A DNA stretch of 64,000 nucleotides from Zanthoxylum bungeanum (taxonomy: Eukaryota > Streptophyta > Magnoliopsida > Sapindales > Rutaceae): the NCBI GenBank assembly GCA_019454045.1, contig SKCR01038131.1, forward strand, positions 59,269 to 123,268. Direction: 5' to 3'. The notes beneath the pieces are model-generated. The model was not told where the DNA came from and ran no database searches. It saw only the letters and a program-made list of their open reading frames with translations. Positions 1-8,356 of the stretch are shown here, piece by piece (positions within the stretch are counted from its first letter, which is position 1; every line of letters begins with the position of its first letter). Position numbers and translations under genes: made by a program.

Positions 1-582
1 AGTCTTGGTTTGGTCGCAGGTGATGGCTTCTGGTTTCGGCAAGAATGGGTTCGCGGCTTTGGGTTGAAGATCCGTAATGATCGGTTTTGTGTGGTTCGGT
101 TCAGGCGAGACAGTGGCGATGGTTGCGGCTGTGGATCTCGGTGAGGATGGCTCGCGGTGGTTCTCGGCTTTTGCGGTTTCGGTGATGGTAATTGATTACG
201 AAGAGGAAGATGATGATGGGTTTGATAGATCTCGGCTAAGGAAGGTTCGGTCACGGCAAGGGTGGTAATGGTTTCAGTTCAGCTTCGTTGTGGATTTGGC
301 GATCTCACGGTGGCTGGATGGTTTGGTTTGGCAAGGATGGCTCACGGCAGACGTGGTGTGGTTTGGTGAGTGGATCTCGGTTGTGGGGTGATGATTGGTG
401 GTTGGTGGTGATGATTTGGTTCGGTTTTGTGGATGGAATTGGCTGCTGGGTTGAGAGAAAATGGTGAGATCTGTGAAGAAGGAGGAGTGATCTGTGCGTG
501 GTGGCTGATGGTTTTAGGCTTGTAAACAAACCAGTGTCGCGACGCTGAAATTGGTCGTGCGTCGCGACGCTCGGTAATTTTT

Positions 583-585
<3 letters not shown>
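1..585. other. Unassigned low-complexity region
   Basis: This stretch is rich in GGT, CGG and TGG on the plus strand and contains only short ORFs with biased composition (Pro, His, Ser and Thr on the minus strand). I recognise no protein. It carries GCGTCGCGACGC-type palindromes near its right end, like the LTR of E1, so it may be part of a related LTR element. No boundary or target duplication is visible. Confidence 0.4.
534..570. repeat. Pair of GCGTCGCGACGC palindromes
   Basis: A perfect 12-bp palindrome GCGTCGCGACGC lies at 559-570 and a one-mismatch copy at 534-545. The same palindrome occurs in the LTR of E1 at 3591-3602, 3613-3624 and 4127-4138, with a degenerate copy at 4104-4115. 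It stands out as extremely CpG-rich in AT-rich surroundings. Confidence 0.8.

Positions 586-618
<33 letters not shown>
586..618. repeat. Homopolymer T tract (33 bp)
   Basis: There is an uninterrupted run of 33 T on the plus strand. Read on the minus strand it is a poly-A that immediately follows the truncated 3' part of E1. It could be the poly-A tail of a reverse-transcribed RNA or a simple expansion; no target duplication decides between them. Confidence 0.7.
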
Positions 619-619
<1 letters not shown>

Positions 620-2127
620 GCAAAACCATGTCTTGCGACAGATAAATCCATAAGACTTCTTACTCGGCCGTCTTTCCTGGATCAATTTTGTATCTTCGTG
701 ATTTTGTCAAATTTTTATTTTGTGAAAATCCCGCTTGTACTGGTTTGCTTTGTCCTTGGTAAATTCCATTTTAATTTTTCCTGCAAAACTACATACAATT
801 AAAAAGTTCACACACAAAAATAAATAAATAAATAATTAAATAAATTACAACAATTGCATGGGTTGCCTCCCTGCTAGCGCTAAATTTTTCGTCTTCAGCC
901 AGACGTGACTGAAATTCATCTGTTAAGGAGGTTTCAATGTCGTTTTGGATGTCCGATTAAAGACAATCCCGTGAGCGTTGCTTTTGAAGGGTCTCTTCCA
1001 ACGGTAAAGTGGCAAAAAGAATTTTGTCTTATTCAATGCTCGTGCCACTTTTTTTTATCTTTGTTGCTCCAGTGATTCCTGCAAAGAAAGAAAGAAAATC
1101 AGGAGGTCTCGTATGGTACTTGACTTGGAATGGAAATTCCATTTTGTCAAGCTTCTGAGTGGTTTCTTTGATTTGTACTCCCCAAAACAGCGATGTTTCT
1201 CCTGAATGCTCTGGATCTTTAATAAGGTCAGATATTTGCTCTCATTTGCTCTGCTTCTTGCTCCACATTTTCTTCACAGATGTATTTAAAAATTTCTGCA
1301 TTAAGCTCTTCATCTGTCATCTGTGAAATACATGTTTCAAAATTGTCAACCTGAAAAGAAATGTTAGATTTTAGGTCTTCATCCTCTGATCTGGTTGAAA
1401 TGATTGGCTCAGGTAGATCTTCATCAAACATTTGTGCAATGGAATCTCCTAGATCTTCATTTGAGGATACAGAATTCCATCCTCAATTTTTGATGCAGTT
1501 GGAACAATATTTCAGCTTCATCTTCGTCAGAATCTGAATAATAGAAATCAAATCGAGACTTTGTCGGTTCGGATTCCTGAACTGATACCTCTGGTTGTTG
1601 ATACTGCTCAGCCTCCTCCTCTGTTAAGGTGTCATTATGAAATGATTGGTACTCAAAGGCTTCATTAGTGTCATCAGAAAATGGTTCTTGAGGTATGATG
1701 TTCTGGTTTTCTGTTAATTGTCTGATCTGATCTGTCATTCTCTGTATGGATTCTGCGTTACTCTGAATTTGTGCATCAAATCGAGCTCCTTGTTCTTTGA
1801 ACATGTGAATTAATTGATCTTCCTCTGATGGATCATCAATTTACACAATCTCCCCCATTTCATTCTGTTGAGCAAATGTAGTACATGCTTGATTCTGGCA
1901 TCCAGTGATATTCGTTGGGCTGAACAACAGGCCTCAGAAAACTGGACTGTTGCTCCCAGATTTGGGGTGTATCTTCTTGTAACGCTTGTAATTTTTCAAT
2001 CTCCCAGTAGTGTTCCATTTTTTTAATCACCTGAAAACAAAAGAAATAAAAATTACAAAATAAAAGAAAGAAAATTAGATATAAGTAAATTGGATAGTTT
2101 CAAAATTAACAACTCAAGAAAATTAAG
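619..2127 (-). mobile_element. E1 internal region, Athila-like gypsy, truncated
   Basis: This is the minus-strand internal DNA downstream of the E1 primer binding site. It lacks gag, protease, reverse transcriptase and integrase. It holds an unrecognised acidic ORF (2018-1228). At about 840-920 it has a block shared with E2 (around 7320-7375), which in E2 follows the end of pol. A candidate splice acceptor (minus strand, exon starting near 780) follows, then ATGGAATTTACC, in the same position as the acceptor before the unknown ORF of E2. The element then runs into a T tract at 586-618. E1 therefore looks like a non-autonomous, 3'-truncated relative of E2. Confidence 0.6.
1228..2018 (-). pseudogene. 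Unrecognised acidic, coiled-coil-like ORF of E1 (broken)
   Basis: I do not recognise this gene. Read on the minus strand it opens near 2018 with MEHYWEIEKLQ, hits a stop after about 50 codons, continues at 1804-1457 with a Gln/Glu-rich segment that looks helical (including MTDQIRQLTEN) followed by an acidic stretch (DSDEDEAE), and resumes in another frame at 1431-1228. It occupies the place of gag, directly after the primer site, but shows no gag domain or zinc knuckle. It may be a highly diverged gag or an accessory protein. The stop and frame change make it non-functional as it stands. Confidence 0.4.
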
Positions 2128-2145
2128 TCCCCGGCAACGGCGCCA
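2128..2145 (-). promoter_or_regulatory. E1 primer binding site (tRNA-Asp)
   Basis: The minus strand reads TGGCGCCGTTGCCGGGGA, which is complementary to the 3' end of plant tRNA-Asp including CCA. Athila-type gypsy elements prime minus-strand synthesis with tRNA-Asp. It lies 6 nt downstream of the LTR end (CA at 2152-2153 on the minus strand). Confidence 0.9.
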
Positions 2146-3039
2146 AAAACTTGACGGCGTAAACACACACGTATAACGCAAGCGCACGTATCGTTCAAGT
2201 AGTATAAAAATATCGATCCCACGAGGACTTATTTCCTACTGTTGTTATTAATTGTTGAATCTATTTAATTACAAATATCTAATTAAATGGATAATAAGAG
2301 AGAGATTGTTTGTTTGTTTGGTTGAATGTGGCTTTGCAAAATAAATAAATAAAAAGACAAAAGAAAATACTAAGGAAAATAACAAAAGACACAAAGATCT
2401 AGGGTTGTGATTTATTCCAATATCATTATAAAGATGAAGTGATTATTTTATAGTTAGGAAATACAATGATTTATTAACCTGGAACACAAAATTATGCGAA
2501 AGCATCTGTCGATGGTCAGACACAAATACCCAGTATAACCCAATTGAACCATATTCCTATGTCAACCACATTATCTGGATTCATTAAGATTAAGTTCCAA
2601 TTATGGCTACCCCCGCCCGACAGGTATATTCCTATCCTGTAAGGAAATCTATTAAAGGGTTATCTATCCTCAAGGAAGATCGTGGGCTATTAAGTCTAAG
2701 GCTGAAACCTAAAATCCCTATGTCTAGTTCATTTTAAGTTTACCTAATCAATTTTATTGGTGATCAGACAACAAAAAGCATTAAGCTTAAGACTTAATAA
2801 ATAAACCTTTAAATTACCCAAACTATAATCTAACCCTTATAAACTGGTGATATTGAAATTCATCACAACCTTAGAAAAACTAACACATAATATAACTAGT
2901 AAAAACATAAAATTAAAAGACATAAAGTAAAAAATGCTAAAAAGTAAATTACAATAAAATAAAATGCTAAGGTAAAAGGAATTACTTTTACTACTACTAA
3001 TTTAGATATCTCCCATAAAATAATATATAAACTTGTGAT

Positions 3040-3260
3040 ATTATTTAACCAACCGACCAATCTGGCGGTATCCTGATTAAGTCCAATTAAGTCCAACCAG
3101 CCATATAGGCGGTAATATTTGTCCATAATCCAGCCATAAAGGCGGTACCAAAATAAATTTATCAACCGACCAATCTGGCGGTATCCTTGATTAATCAGGT
3201 TCAAACTAACAGAAAATAAATATACCAACCGACCAATATAGCGGTATTCTTTATTAGTCA
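3040..3260 (-). repeat. Tandem repeats with ACCAACCGACCAAT...GGCGGTATCC
   Basis: Four degenerate units of about 60-75 bp each contain an AACC(G)ACCAAT core followed by GGCGGTAT. Two to three similar units lie in the E2 LTR at 11160-11310. The long minus-strand ORF across it (2896-3261, repeating YRxIGRL) is a by-product of the repeat. Confidence 0.75.
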
Positions 3261-3549
3261 ATATTTTAAAAGTTAATATATTATTTTTAAGGGAGATTAA
3301 TCTAAATAGTAACAGTAAAAGAATTACCTTTCACCCTAGCTGGGAAATTACTTCTCATGAATAGTAAAAACTGAAAAAGTAAAAAGTAAAAATTAAATTA
3401 CTATTATTACAAATGGTAATAAAAATAAATTACAAATAAATAAACTAAAAATAAAAATAAAAATAAAATTCTAGAGAGAGAAAACTCTCTCTAGAGAGAG
3501 AAATCAAGAGAGAGAGGTGTGAGGTATTTAAAATCTGAAAATTCGCCAT

Positions 3550-3559
3550 CTATTTATAG
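3550..3559 (-). promoter_or_regulatory. TATA box of the E1 LTR promoter
   Basis: The minus strand reads CTATAAATAG, followed by ATGG, a strong plant TATA box. It lies about 120-470 bp downstream of the ACGT-element array and would place the transcription start near 3520-3525. Confidence 0.75.
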
Positions 3560-3676
3560 CAAAAGTTTTCACTGTTTGGTCACTGTTCGCGCGTCGCGAC
3601 GCCAAGCCCTCAGCGTCGCGACGCTGGATTTTTCACTATTTGGTTGACGTGGCATGGCGGCTGACTGTAGAAGCGA

Positions 3677-4018
3677 CACGTGGCAAGGCGGCTAAGACTC
3701 AATTATTGTGATGACGTCATTGATGACGTGGCACTATTCATGACGTCATTGGTGACGTCACTCTGATGATGTGGAAGACAACGTGGCGACACGTGGGGCG
3801 GCGGCCGTCAGACGAATGAGAGGTTGACATGTGTCGCGCTGTGATTGGCTGATGATGACATGGCATGTTGACTCGGTTGACTTGCTGATGTGGCTGCTGA
3901 TGTGGACGATGATGTGGCGACACGTAGGATGACACGTGGGGTGGCGGCCGTCCAAGCAATAGGATTTCGACACGTGGCACGGCGCATTTTAGCATCTCTG
4001 TTGTGATGGTGACACGTG
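3677..4018. promoter_or_regulatory. G-box/ABRE and TGACGTCA array in the LTR U3
   Basis: Five CACGTG cores lie at 3677, 3790, 3933, 3971 and 4013, mostly in the context GACACGTGG(C). Three perfect TGACGTCA palindromes lie at 3712, 3741 and 3753, with further ACGTGGC and CACGTA variants between them. CACGTG and TGACGTCA are classical plant bZIP and bHLH binding sites, and ACACGTGGC is the ABA-response element form. The array is about 120-470 bp upstream of the TATA box on the minus strand, the right place for an enhancer. ORFs across it are shadows of the repeated words. Confidence 0.75.
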
Positions 4019-4330
4019 TCACGGCGCACGTTAGCAAAGTCAACTTTTCTCAGATTCTGATTTTGTGGACCCGGCGCATGTTAGCAGATTCGGCGCACGC
4101 TGGGCGTCGCGGCGCGCAGTGTTCCAGCGTCGCGACGCTGATGAAGAGACGAAAATATCCCTGTTGACGCATTTTTGTCCGGTTTTGCCTCAAATTGCCT
4201 CCAGTGCTTTCCAAACTTTATTTATCTACAAAATAACACAAAACACATCAAAACATTCACAAAACTCAAGAAACTATACAAAATATTAGATTAAATGAGT
4301 GGGAAATAGTGATATAAATACCACTCATCA

Positions 4331-4530
4331 GACCTAATTAGAAACCAACAATGTCAAGTCCAATTTTTCCCTTATTTGACCCACATTTCGTCCTAAATGA
4401 TTTATTGTGTCCCAATATTATTTTATCTGCAAAATAAACTAAAACACATCAAAACGTTCATCAAACCCGAGAAACTAAACAAATATTAAGTAAAATGGGC
4501 GGTAAATTTTGATATATTTTCCGCTCATCA
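4331..4530 (-). mobile_element. E2 3' LTR stub
   Basis: The 200 bp directly follow the polypurine tract and open with TGATGAGCGG on the minus strand. The first ~100 bp are clearly similar to the first ~100 bp of the E1 LTR, which starts 200 bp further left. The simplest reading is that E1 inserted into the E2 3' LTR, leaving this stub on the right and the remainder outside the window. Confidence 0.65.
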
Positions 4531-4542
4531 CACCCCCAAACC
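4531..4542 (-). promoter_or_regulatory. E2 polypurine tract
   Basis: The minus strand reads GGTTTGGGGGTG immediately before the 3' LTR start (TGATGAG). This is the expected plus-strand primer position. The adjoining sequence about lack of breaks in TTGCTCGAGGACTAGC is also typical of this gypsy group. Confidence 0.65.
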
Positions 4543-4559
4543 TAACATTTTGCTAGTCC

Positions 4560-5800
4560 TCGAGCAAAACAACAAAAAAAATACAAGAAACAATTAAAAT
4601 TAAACTAAGCCACTTTCGTAGGGATCACGGTTGCATTTAGCATATGCAACAAGCCTTTAAACCCCTAGGTGTCCATAGTGGACGATTTATAGTCTCGTGA
4701 GGGCTTACAGCAACGATACCCACAAATGTTTTACAAAAGTAAAAAGATAATAAAACTAATGCACACAAAAGCAAAAAGACAAGAGAAAAGAGAATAAAGA
4801 AATTAGTGACTAATCAGGTGAAACTTCTACTTCAATTTATTAGTTATTTTCTTTCCTTCTAAATTACCGAATAAGTAAATTCTCCTTTTATATTTACCAT
4901 TCTCCATATACACAGCCGACAAAATATTAAACAACTCATTTTTGCCCACAACGGTCACAAGTGCAGTTGATAAGAGAGTAATATTTCTGTCTTAAAGTTT
5001 TATCAGAATTCACACCTTTTGTAGCAATGAAATAATTTTTCTGATTTTTCTTTGATTTTGATTTTTTTTATATACAATATCTTCTATCTATGTAGCGAGT
5101 GTTGGGTCGGTGACTCCCAAACCAGTTGGCTTTAGGGCACCAGGTGTTAAGTCACCCCTACAGACTTAATTACTCAGACTTTAGATATATATATTTTTGC
5201 AGTATCTTTGATCCATGTAGCGAGCTTTTGGCCAGTGACTCCCAAACCAGTTGGCTTTAGGGCACTAAGTGTTAAAACTCCCTTACAGACTTAATAACTC
5301 GTATCTCAGATGTTTCCTCCAATTAAACTAGAGCACTGAATATTACAAACTTTTCAATTTTAGCTCATGTTCGTATGTTACAATGCATGTTGATAATATC
5401 TGCTAACTGAGCATATGAAGATCCATTTTAGTCAGTTTTATGGAGAATTTACAAATTAAATAATATTAAATGAAATAAACAAAAACTAACTTGTTTAAAA
5501 AATGGTTTGAGATACGTCTCAGGAGTGGAAATTCCTTACACAACTATCTCTTACCAATTTCACCTTTTTAGTCAAACTAAAAACACAAAAACACAAGATA
5601 TTTTTGTAATTTTTGAAAAAAATTCAAATTTTTTGTATTTTTCGAAAAATTTAGGACTAAAAATTAAAACAACACACAAACTAAAAACAAGGTATTGATC
5701 AACTAATTCCCTCCCACAAACCTAAATGAGACATTGTCCCCAATGTCTTAAACAGTATAAGAAGAGTTTAAAAGATAATACCTGGATAACTGAAATTCTA
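4560..5800. other. Non-coding 3' region of E2
   Basis: AT-rich DNA between the LOG copy and the polypurine tract. It holds no convincing ORF. The only structure I see is a pair of direct repeats at about 5090-5300, described separately. Confidence 0.6.
5090..5300. repeat. Two ~85-bp direct repeats in the E2 3' region
   Basis: Two copies start with GTAGCGAG and share GTGACTCCCAAACCAGTTGG followed by CTTTAGGGCAC and a CTTACAGACTTAAT-like end. They start near 5093 and 5216, about 123 bp apart. Similar words recur in the 3' non-coding region of plant gypsy elements as I know them. Confidence 0.75.
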
Positions 5801-5807
5801 CAGGAAA

Positions 5808-6453
5808 TTAAAGGTTAAGATCCAGATTAATCCGACGCCTCTTACCACGATCGTCCTCGGACCAATTTATCTTTGAAAGGATAGGGTCAACTTGTGGTTC
5901 ATAGGCTAAGAGTTGGTCTATTAGATCCGGAGCAGTTCTGGCAGTGAAGATGAGTTCTTTTAAAGGTTTTGACACGAACCCATTTCTCCGGGCATCATCA
6001 AGAAACACACAAAGAAAATCATAAAATCCATCAACGTTAAACAGCCCAATTGGTTTCTAGTTCGCCCAAGAGAACACTGTAAAAATTTCCTCCAATATAC
6101 CCAAGCCACATGGCAATGCAATACAAGCATCAGCACGGTTAATCATTTCTACCAATCGTTCAGACATACCTGGCACGATCAGTTCATCTCCGTTTGATGG
6201 TCCAATAAGATTTGCATCCGCCAAGGGTTTTGGAATGATTCCCAAAACGTGACTGCCTCCTTCCTGTACGGATTTTGAAACGATCCCCATAAGTCCAAGA
6301 TTGCCTCCGCCATATACTAAGTGCATATTCCTTGCAGCTAAGACTCGACCCAATTCTTGTGCTGCTTCTACGTATTGTAGCTTAGTACCAACACTAGTAT
6401 CGCAAAACACACAGATGTTTTCAACTCGTCTTCTTGAAGTGGCTTCTATGTTT
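5808..6453 (-). pseudogene. LOG-like cytokinin phosphoribohydrolase copy (captured, broken)
   Basis: The minus-strand reading matches the LOG (lysine-decarboxylase-like) family, which releases active cytokinin bases from riboside 5'-monophosphates in the cytosol. In order: ICVFCDT near the N-terminus, YGGGNLGLMG (the conserved GGGxxGLMG), a variant of the PGGxGTxxE catalytic loop reading PCGLGILEE, then FNVDGFYD, and a C-terminal tail with GKRRR and LDLNL. The main open part runs 6410-6057. A TAG at 6054-6056 (after FSWAN) interrupts the frame, which continues to 5808. A TAA also lies about 17 codons before ICVFCDT. About 200 codons run without introns although host LOG genes have several, so it looks like a cDNA-derived capture. 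The catalytic Gly and Thr are changed, so activity is unlikely. Confidence 0.8.
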
Positions 6454-6499
6454 TACTCTGGATGTCTTCATAAGTGCAATGATGAGTTGAATTTATAAT

Positions 6500-6733
6500 A
6501 CCTGAAAATGGTGAGTAAAATAATAGCACTAGTACCTGCAAATGACAATTATTAGTTAACAGTAAAATAAATCGTGATAGTCAAAAATGTCTGGATCTTG
6601 TCGGAGAAAATAAAAGAAAACAACAAAACAAATAACAATTATCAGGAAAAGACAAAGAGATATAATATGTACAAGAAAAGTAGCGGCTTGATTGACGTCT
6701 ATGCGTCAGGGACAAGCTTCCCATCCAATTTTC
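6500..6733 (-). other. Intron-like spacer between the unknown ORF and LOG copy
   Basis: Read on the minus strand this AT/T-rich stretch ends in two candidate splice acceptors: TTGTCATTTGCAG ending near 6539 and TCACCATTTTCAG ending near 6502. It could be an intron or the 5' untranslated region of a spliced mRNA that reaches the LOG reading frame. No ORF of note lies within it. Confidence 0.4.
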
Positions 6734-7247
6734 TTATAAATTGGCAAACAGGTCTTTTTGAGTCAGATTCCCAAGACTTAACTGTTGTCTTTCTTTTTGA
6801 AATTGTGCATATAACACACGAATTTCGTGATACACATATCCACTAGGATGCGTCTCAAGAGTTTTAGATATATCATCCAAAGACTCCTTACTCAAGCCAT
6901 CCCTAATGAAATAATTCTTATCTTCGCGGTTATCAGACACCATTCCTAAAGAACGACAACGAGTATCACAAAACATATGAGCACATTTATAAAAAAACAC
7001 ATATTCTTTTGGTTCTTCTCCTTTTAGCATAGGTGCTCCTTCCTAAACCAGGCAGATGTGAAATAAAAGAGTCAGAAGACTCACCTGCCAATCGGACCCG
7101 TGCTTCAATAATCCAACGAATATCAGTAGGAATACCTTTGATCATCAGTAGTCTCATCCGTTCCAAGCGAGCTTTGTAGACTTTCATCAGAGATTTTTGA
7201 GGGAGAGAAGGAAATTGCTTGCGAAGATTTACGAGAGCTTCTTCCAT
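6734..7247 (-). pseudogene. Unrecognised ORF in the env position of E2 (frameshifted)
   Basis: I do not recognise this protein. The first part (7247 downward) starts MEEALVNLRKQFPSLPQ and predicts amphipathic, Arg/Lys-rich helices. A frameshift near 7040-7055 leads into a second frame (7030-6734) that continues with GEEPKEYVFFYKC, a few Cys/His residues (CAHMFCDTRC) and an acidic/polar end. Together they would form about 170 residues. The start codon lies 16 nt after a good splice acceptor (TTTTTGCAG, exon from 7263), and E1 has an acceptor at the homologous place. In Athila elements env-like ORFs occupy this position downstream of pol, but no transmembrane segment is visible here. Confidence 0.5.
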
Positions 7248-7262
7248 CGTGAAATGACTTTA

Positions 7263-7276
7263 CCTGCAAAAATTAA
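7263..7276 (-). other. Candidate splice acceptor before the 3' ORFs of E2
   Basis: The minus strand reads TTTAATTTTTGCAG/G, followed 16 nt later by ATGGAAGAAGC. E1 has GTAGTTTTGCAG/G followed 10 nt later by ATGGAATTT at 770-785. The shared placement after the conserved TGCATGG GTTGCCTCCC-type block (7320-7340; 858-875) suggests a retained subgenomic splice site. Confidence 0.5.
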
Positions 7277-7387
7277 ACACACAAAAATAAAACACACCAG
7301 ATCACAATATATACAAAAATTGCATGGGTTGCCTCCCTGAGAGCGCTAAGTTTAACATTGACAGCTAGACGTGACTTCTCGAACGTT

Positions 7388-8353
7388 AGGCTGGATCTGA
7401 AAGTGTGACACTTTCTTTTTGTCGCTCAAACGATTCTCCCCAGTAGTGCTTGACACGCTTGTTTTTAACCTTAAAAGTTTTGTTGGAGTCAGGATCATGT
7501 ATCTCAACGGCTCTATTGGTAAAACTTTGGTGATCACAAATGGACCTGACCACTTCCATGGGAAGAATTTCACCCTTTATTTGTTTAACAGTACCTTTTA
7601 CCCTAGTTCCAGTTGTATGCGCACTAACTTCTCATCATGTCTATTCTTGGCCTTTTCTTTGTACAATTTGGCATCCTCAAAAGGATGATTGTGAAATTCC
7701 TCCAATTCGTTGAGCTGGTGGAACTTTTTCTCTTCTGTTGCTTGTAGTGCAAGAATTGGCTTTTTCAGTGCAAAAGACGCTTTATCTTCAGGCTCCACAG
7801 GCAATTGACATGTTTTAAGTTTTTCAGTAGAACTTTGCATTGCATTGGAGTTTTGAATGGTACAATGTATCACATCAAGTCTGAAACATTCCTCATTCTT
7901 TTCATCATCTGGGAAATTCATGGCCTTGAAAACATTGAATGTTACCTCTTGGTCCTGTACCTTCAAGGTTAATTCTCCTTTTTGTACATCAATAATGGTT
8001 CGACATGTAGCCAAGAATGGTCTCTCGAGGATGATTGGAACGTTTGTGTCTTCCTCCATATCAAGAACAATAAAATCTGTTGGGAAAATGAATTTGTCAA
8101 CCTTGACCAGCACATCCTCAACTACGCCGCTTGGAAATACGAGCGTTCTATCAGCAAGTTGTAGAGAGACTGAAGTTGGCATTGTTTCTCCAATCTGCAG
8201 TTTCCTGAAAATAGAAAAAGGCATCAAGTTAACACTTGCACCTAAATCACATAAAGCCTTACCAAAGTTATGTTCTCCTATGATGCAAGGAATGGTGAAA
8301 CTGCCAGGATCTTTCAACTTTGGGGGAAGCTTCCTCTGAATGATGGCGCTGTA
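7388..8353 (-). pseudogene. Gypsy protease fused to integrase C-terminus (deleted pol)
   Basis: After a TAA (8354-8356) that separates it from gag in the same frame, the sequence matches Athila-type aspartic protease: KDPGSFTIPC, then active-site motif ALCDLGAS and the downstream FIVLDMEED and IILERPFLAT segments. Near codon 168 of this ORF (about 7816) it switches without a frame break to the integrase C-terminal region (QLPVEPEDKA, LNELEEFHN, YKEKAKNRHDEK). After a stop and frame changes around 7580 and 7530 it ends with WSGPFVITK and KHYWGE, finishing near 7388. Reverse transcriptase, RNase H and the integrase core are missing. Confidence 0.8.
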
Positions 8354-8356
8354 TTA

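Larger units (their letters stand above)
2152..4330 (-). mobile_element. 5' LTR of E1 (Athila-like gypsy)
   Basis: A 2179-bp LTR in minus orientation, opening with TGATGAGTGG at 4330 and ending with GTCA just before the primer site. U3 holds the ACGT-element array (3677-4018) and CG palindromes. A TATA box is at 3550-3559, so transcription should begin near 3520-3525, leaving a long R-U5 of about 1.4 kb that contains 'GGCGGTATCC' repeats. The stretch nearest the primer site (2152-3340) matches the LTR of E2 (10117-11400). The five bases upstream, GACCT at 4331-4335, would be the target duplication, but the other end is outside the window. Confidence 0.8.

Noticed and set aside
77..268. 63-codon ORF at the left edge
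   Set aside because: Low-complexity composition, no domain and overlapping frames on the other strand.
2128..2145. tRNA-Asp gene signature (also at 10093-10110)
   Set aside because: Only the last 18 nt of tRNA-Asp are present, next to an LTR end. No cloverleaf can be formed, so these are primer binding sites.
2896..3261. 121-codon ORF with YRxIGRL repeats
   Set aside because: It is a translation of the GGCGGTATCC tandem repeat within the LTR and is not conserved as an ORF in E2.
3738..4043. Three overlapping minus-strand ORFs (His/Thr/Ser-rich)
   Set aside because: They arise from the repeated ACGT-containing promoter words and have no family resemblance.
5808..6453. LOG copy as a normal host gene
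   Set aside because: It is enclosed by E2 pol end and polypurine tract on the same strand, lacks introns, carries an in-frame stop and has a damaged catalytic loop.
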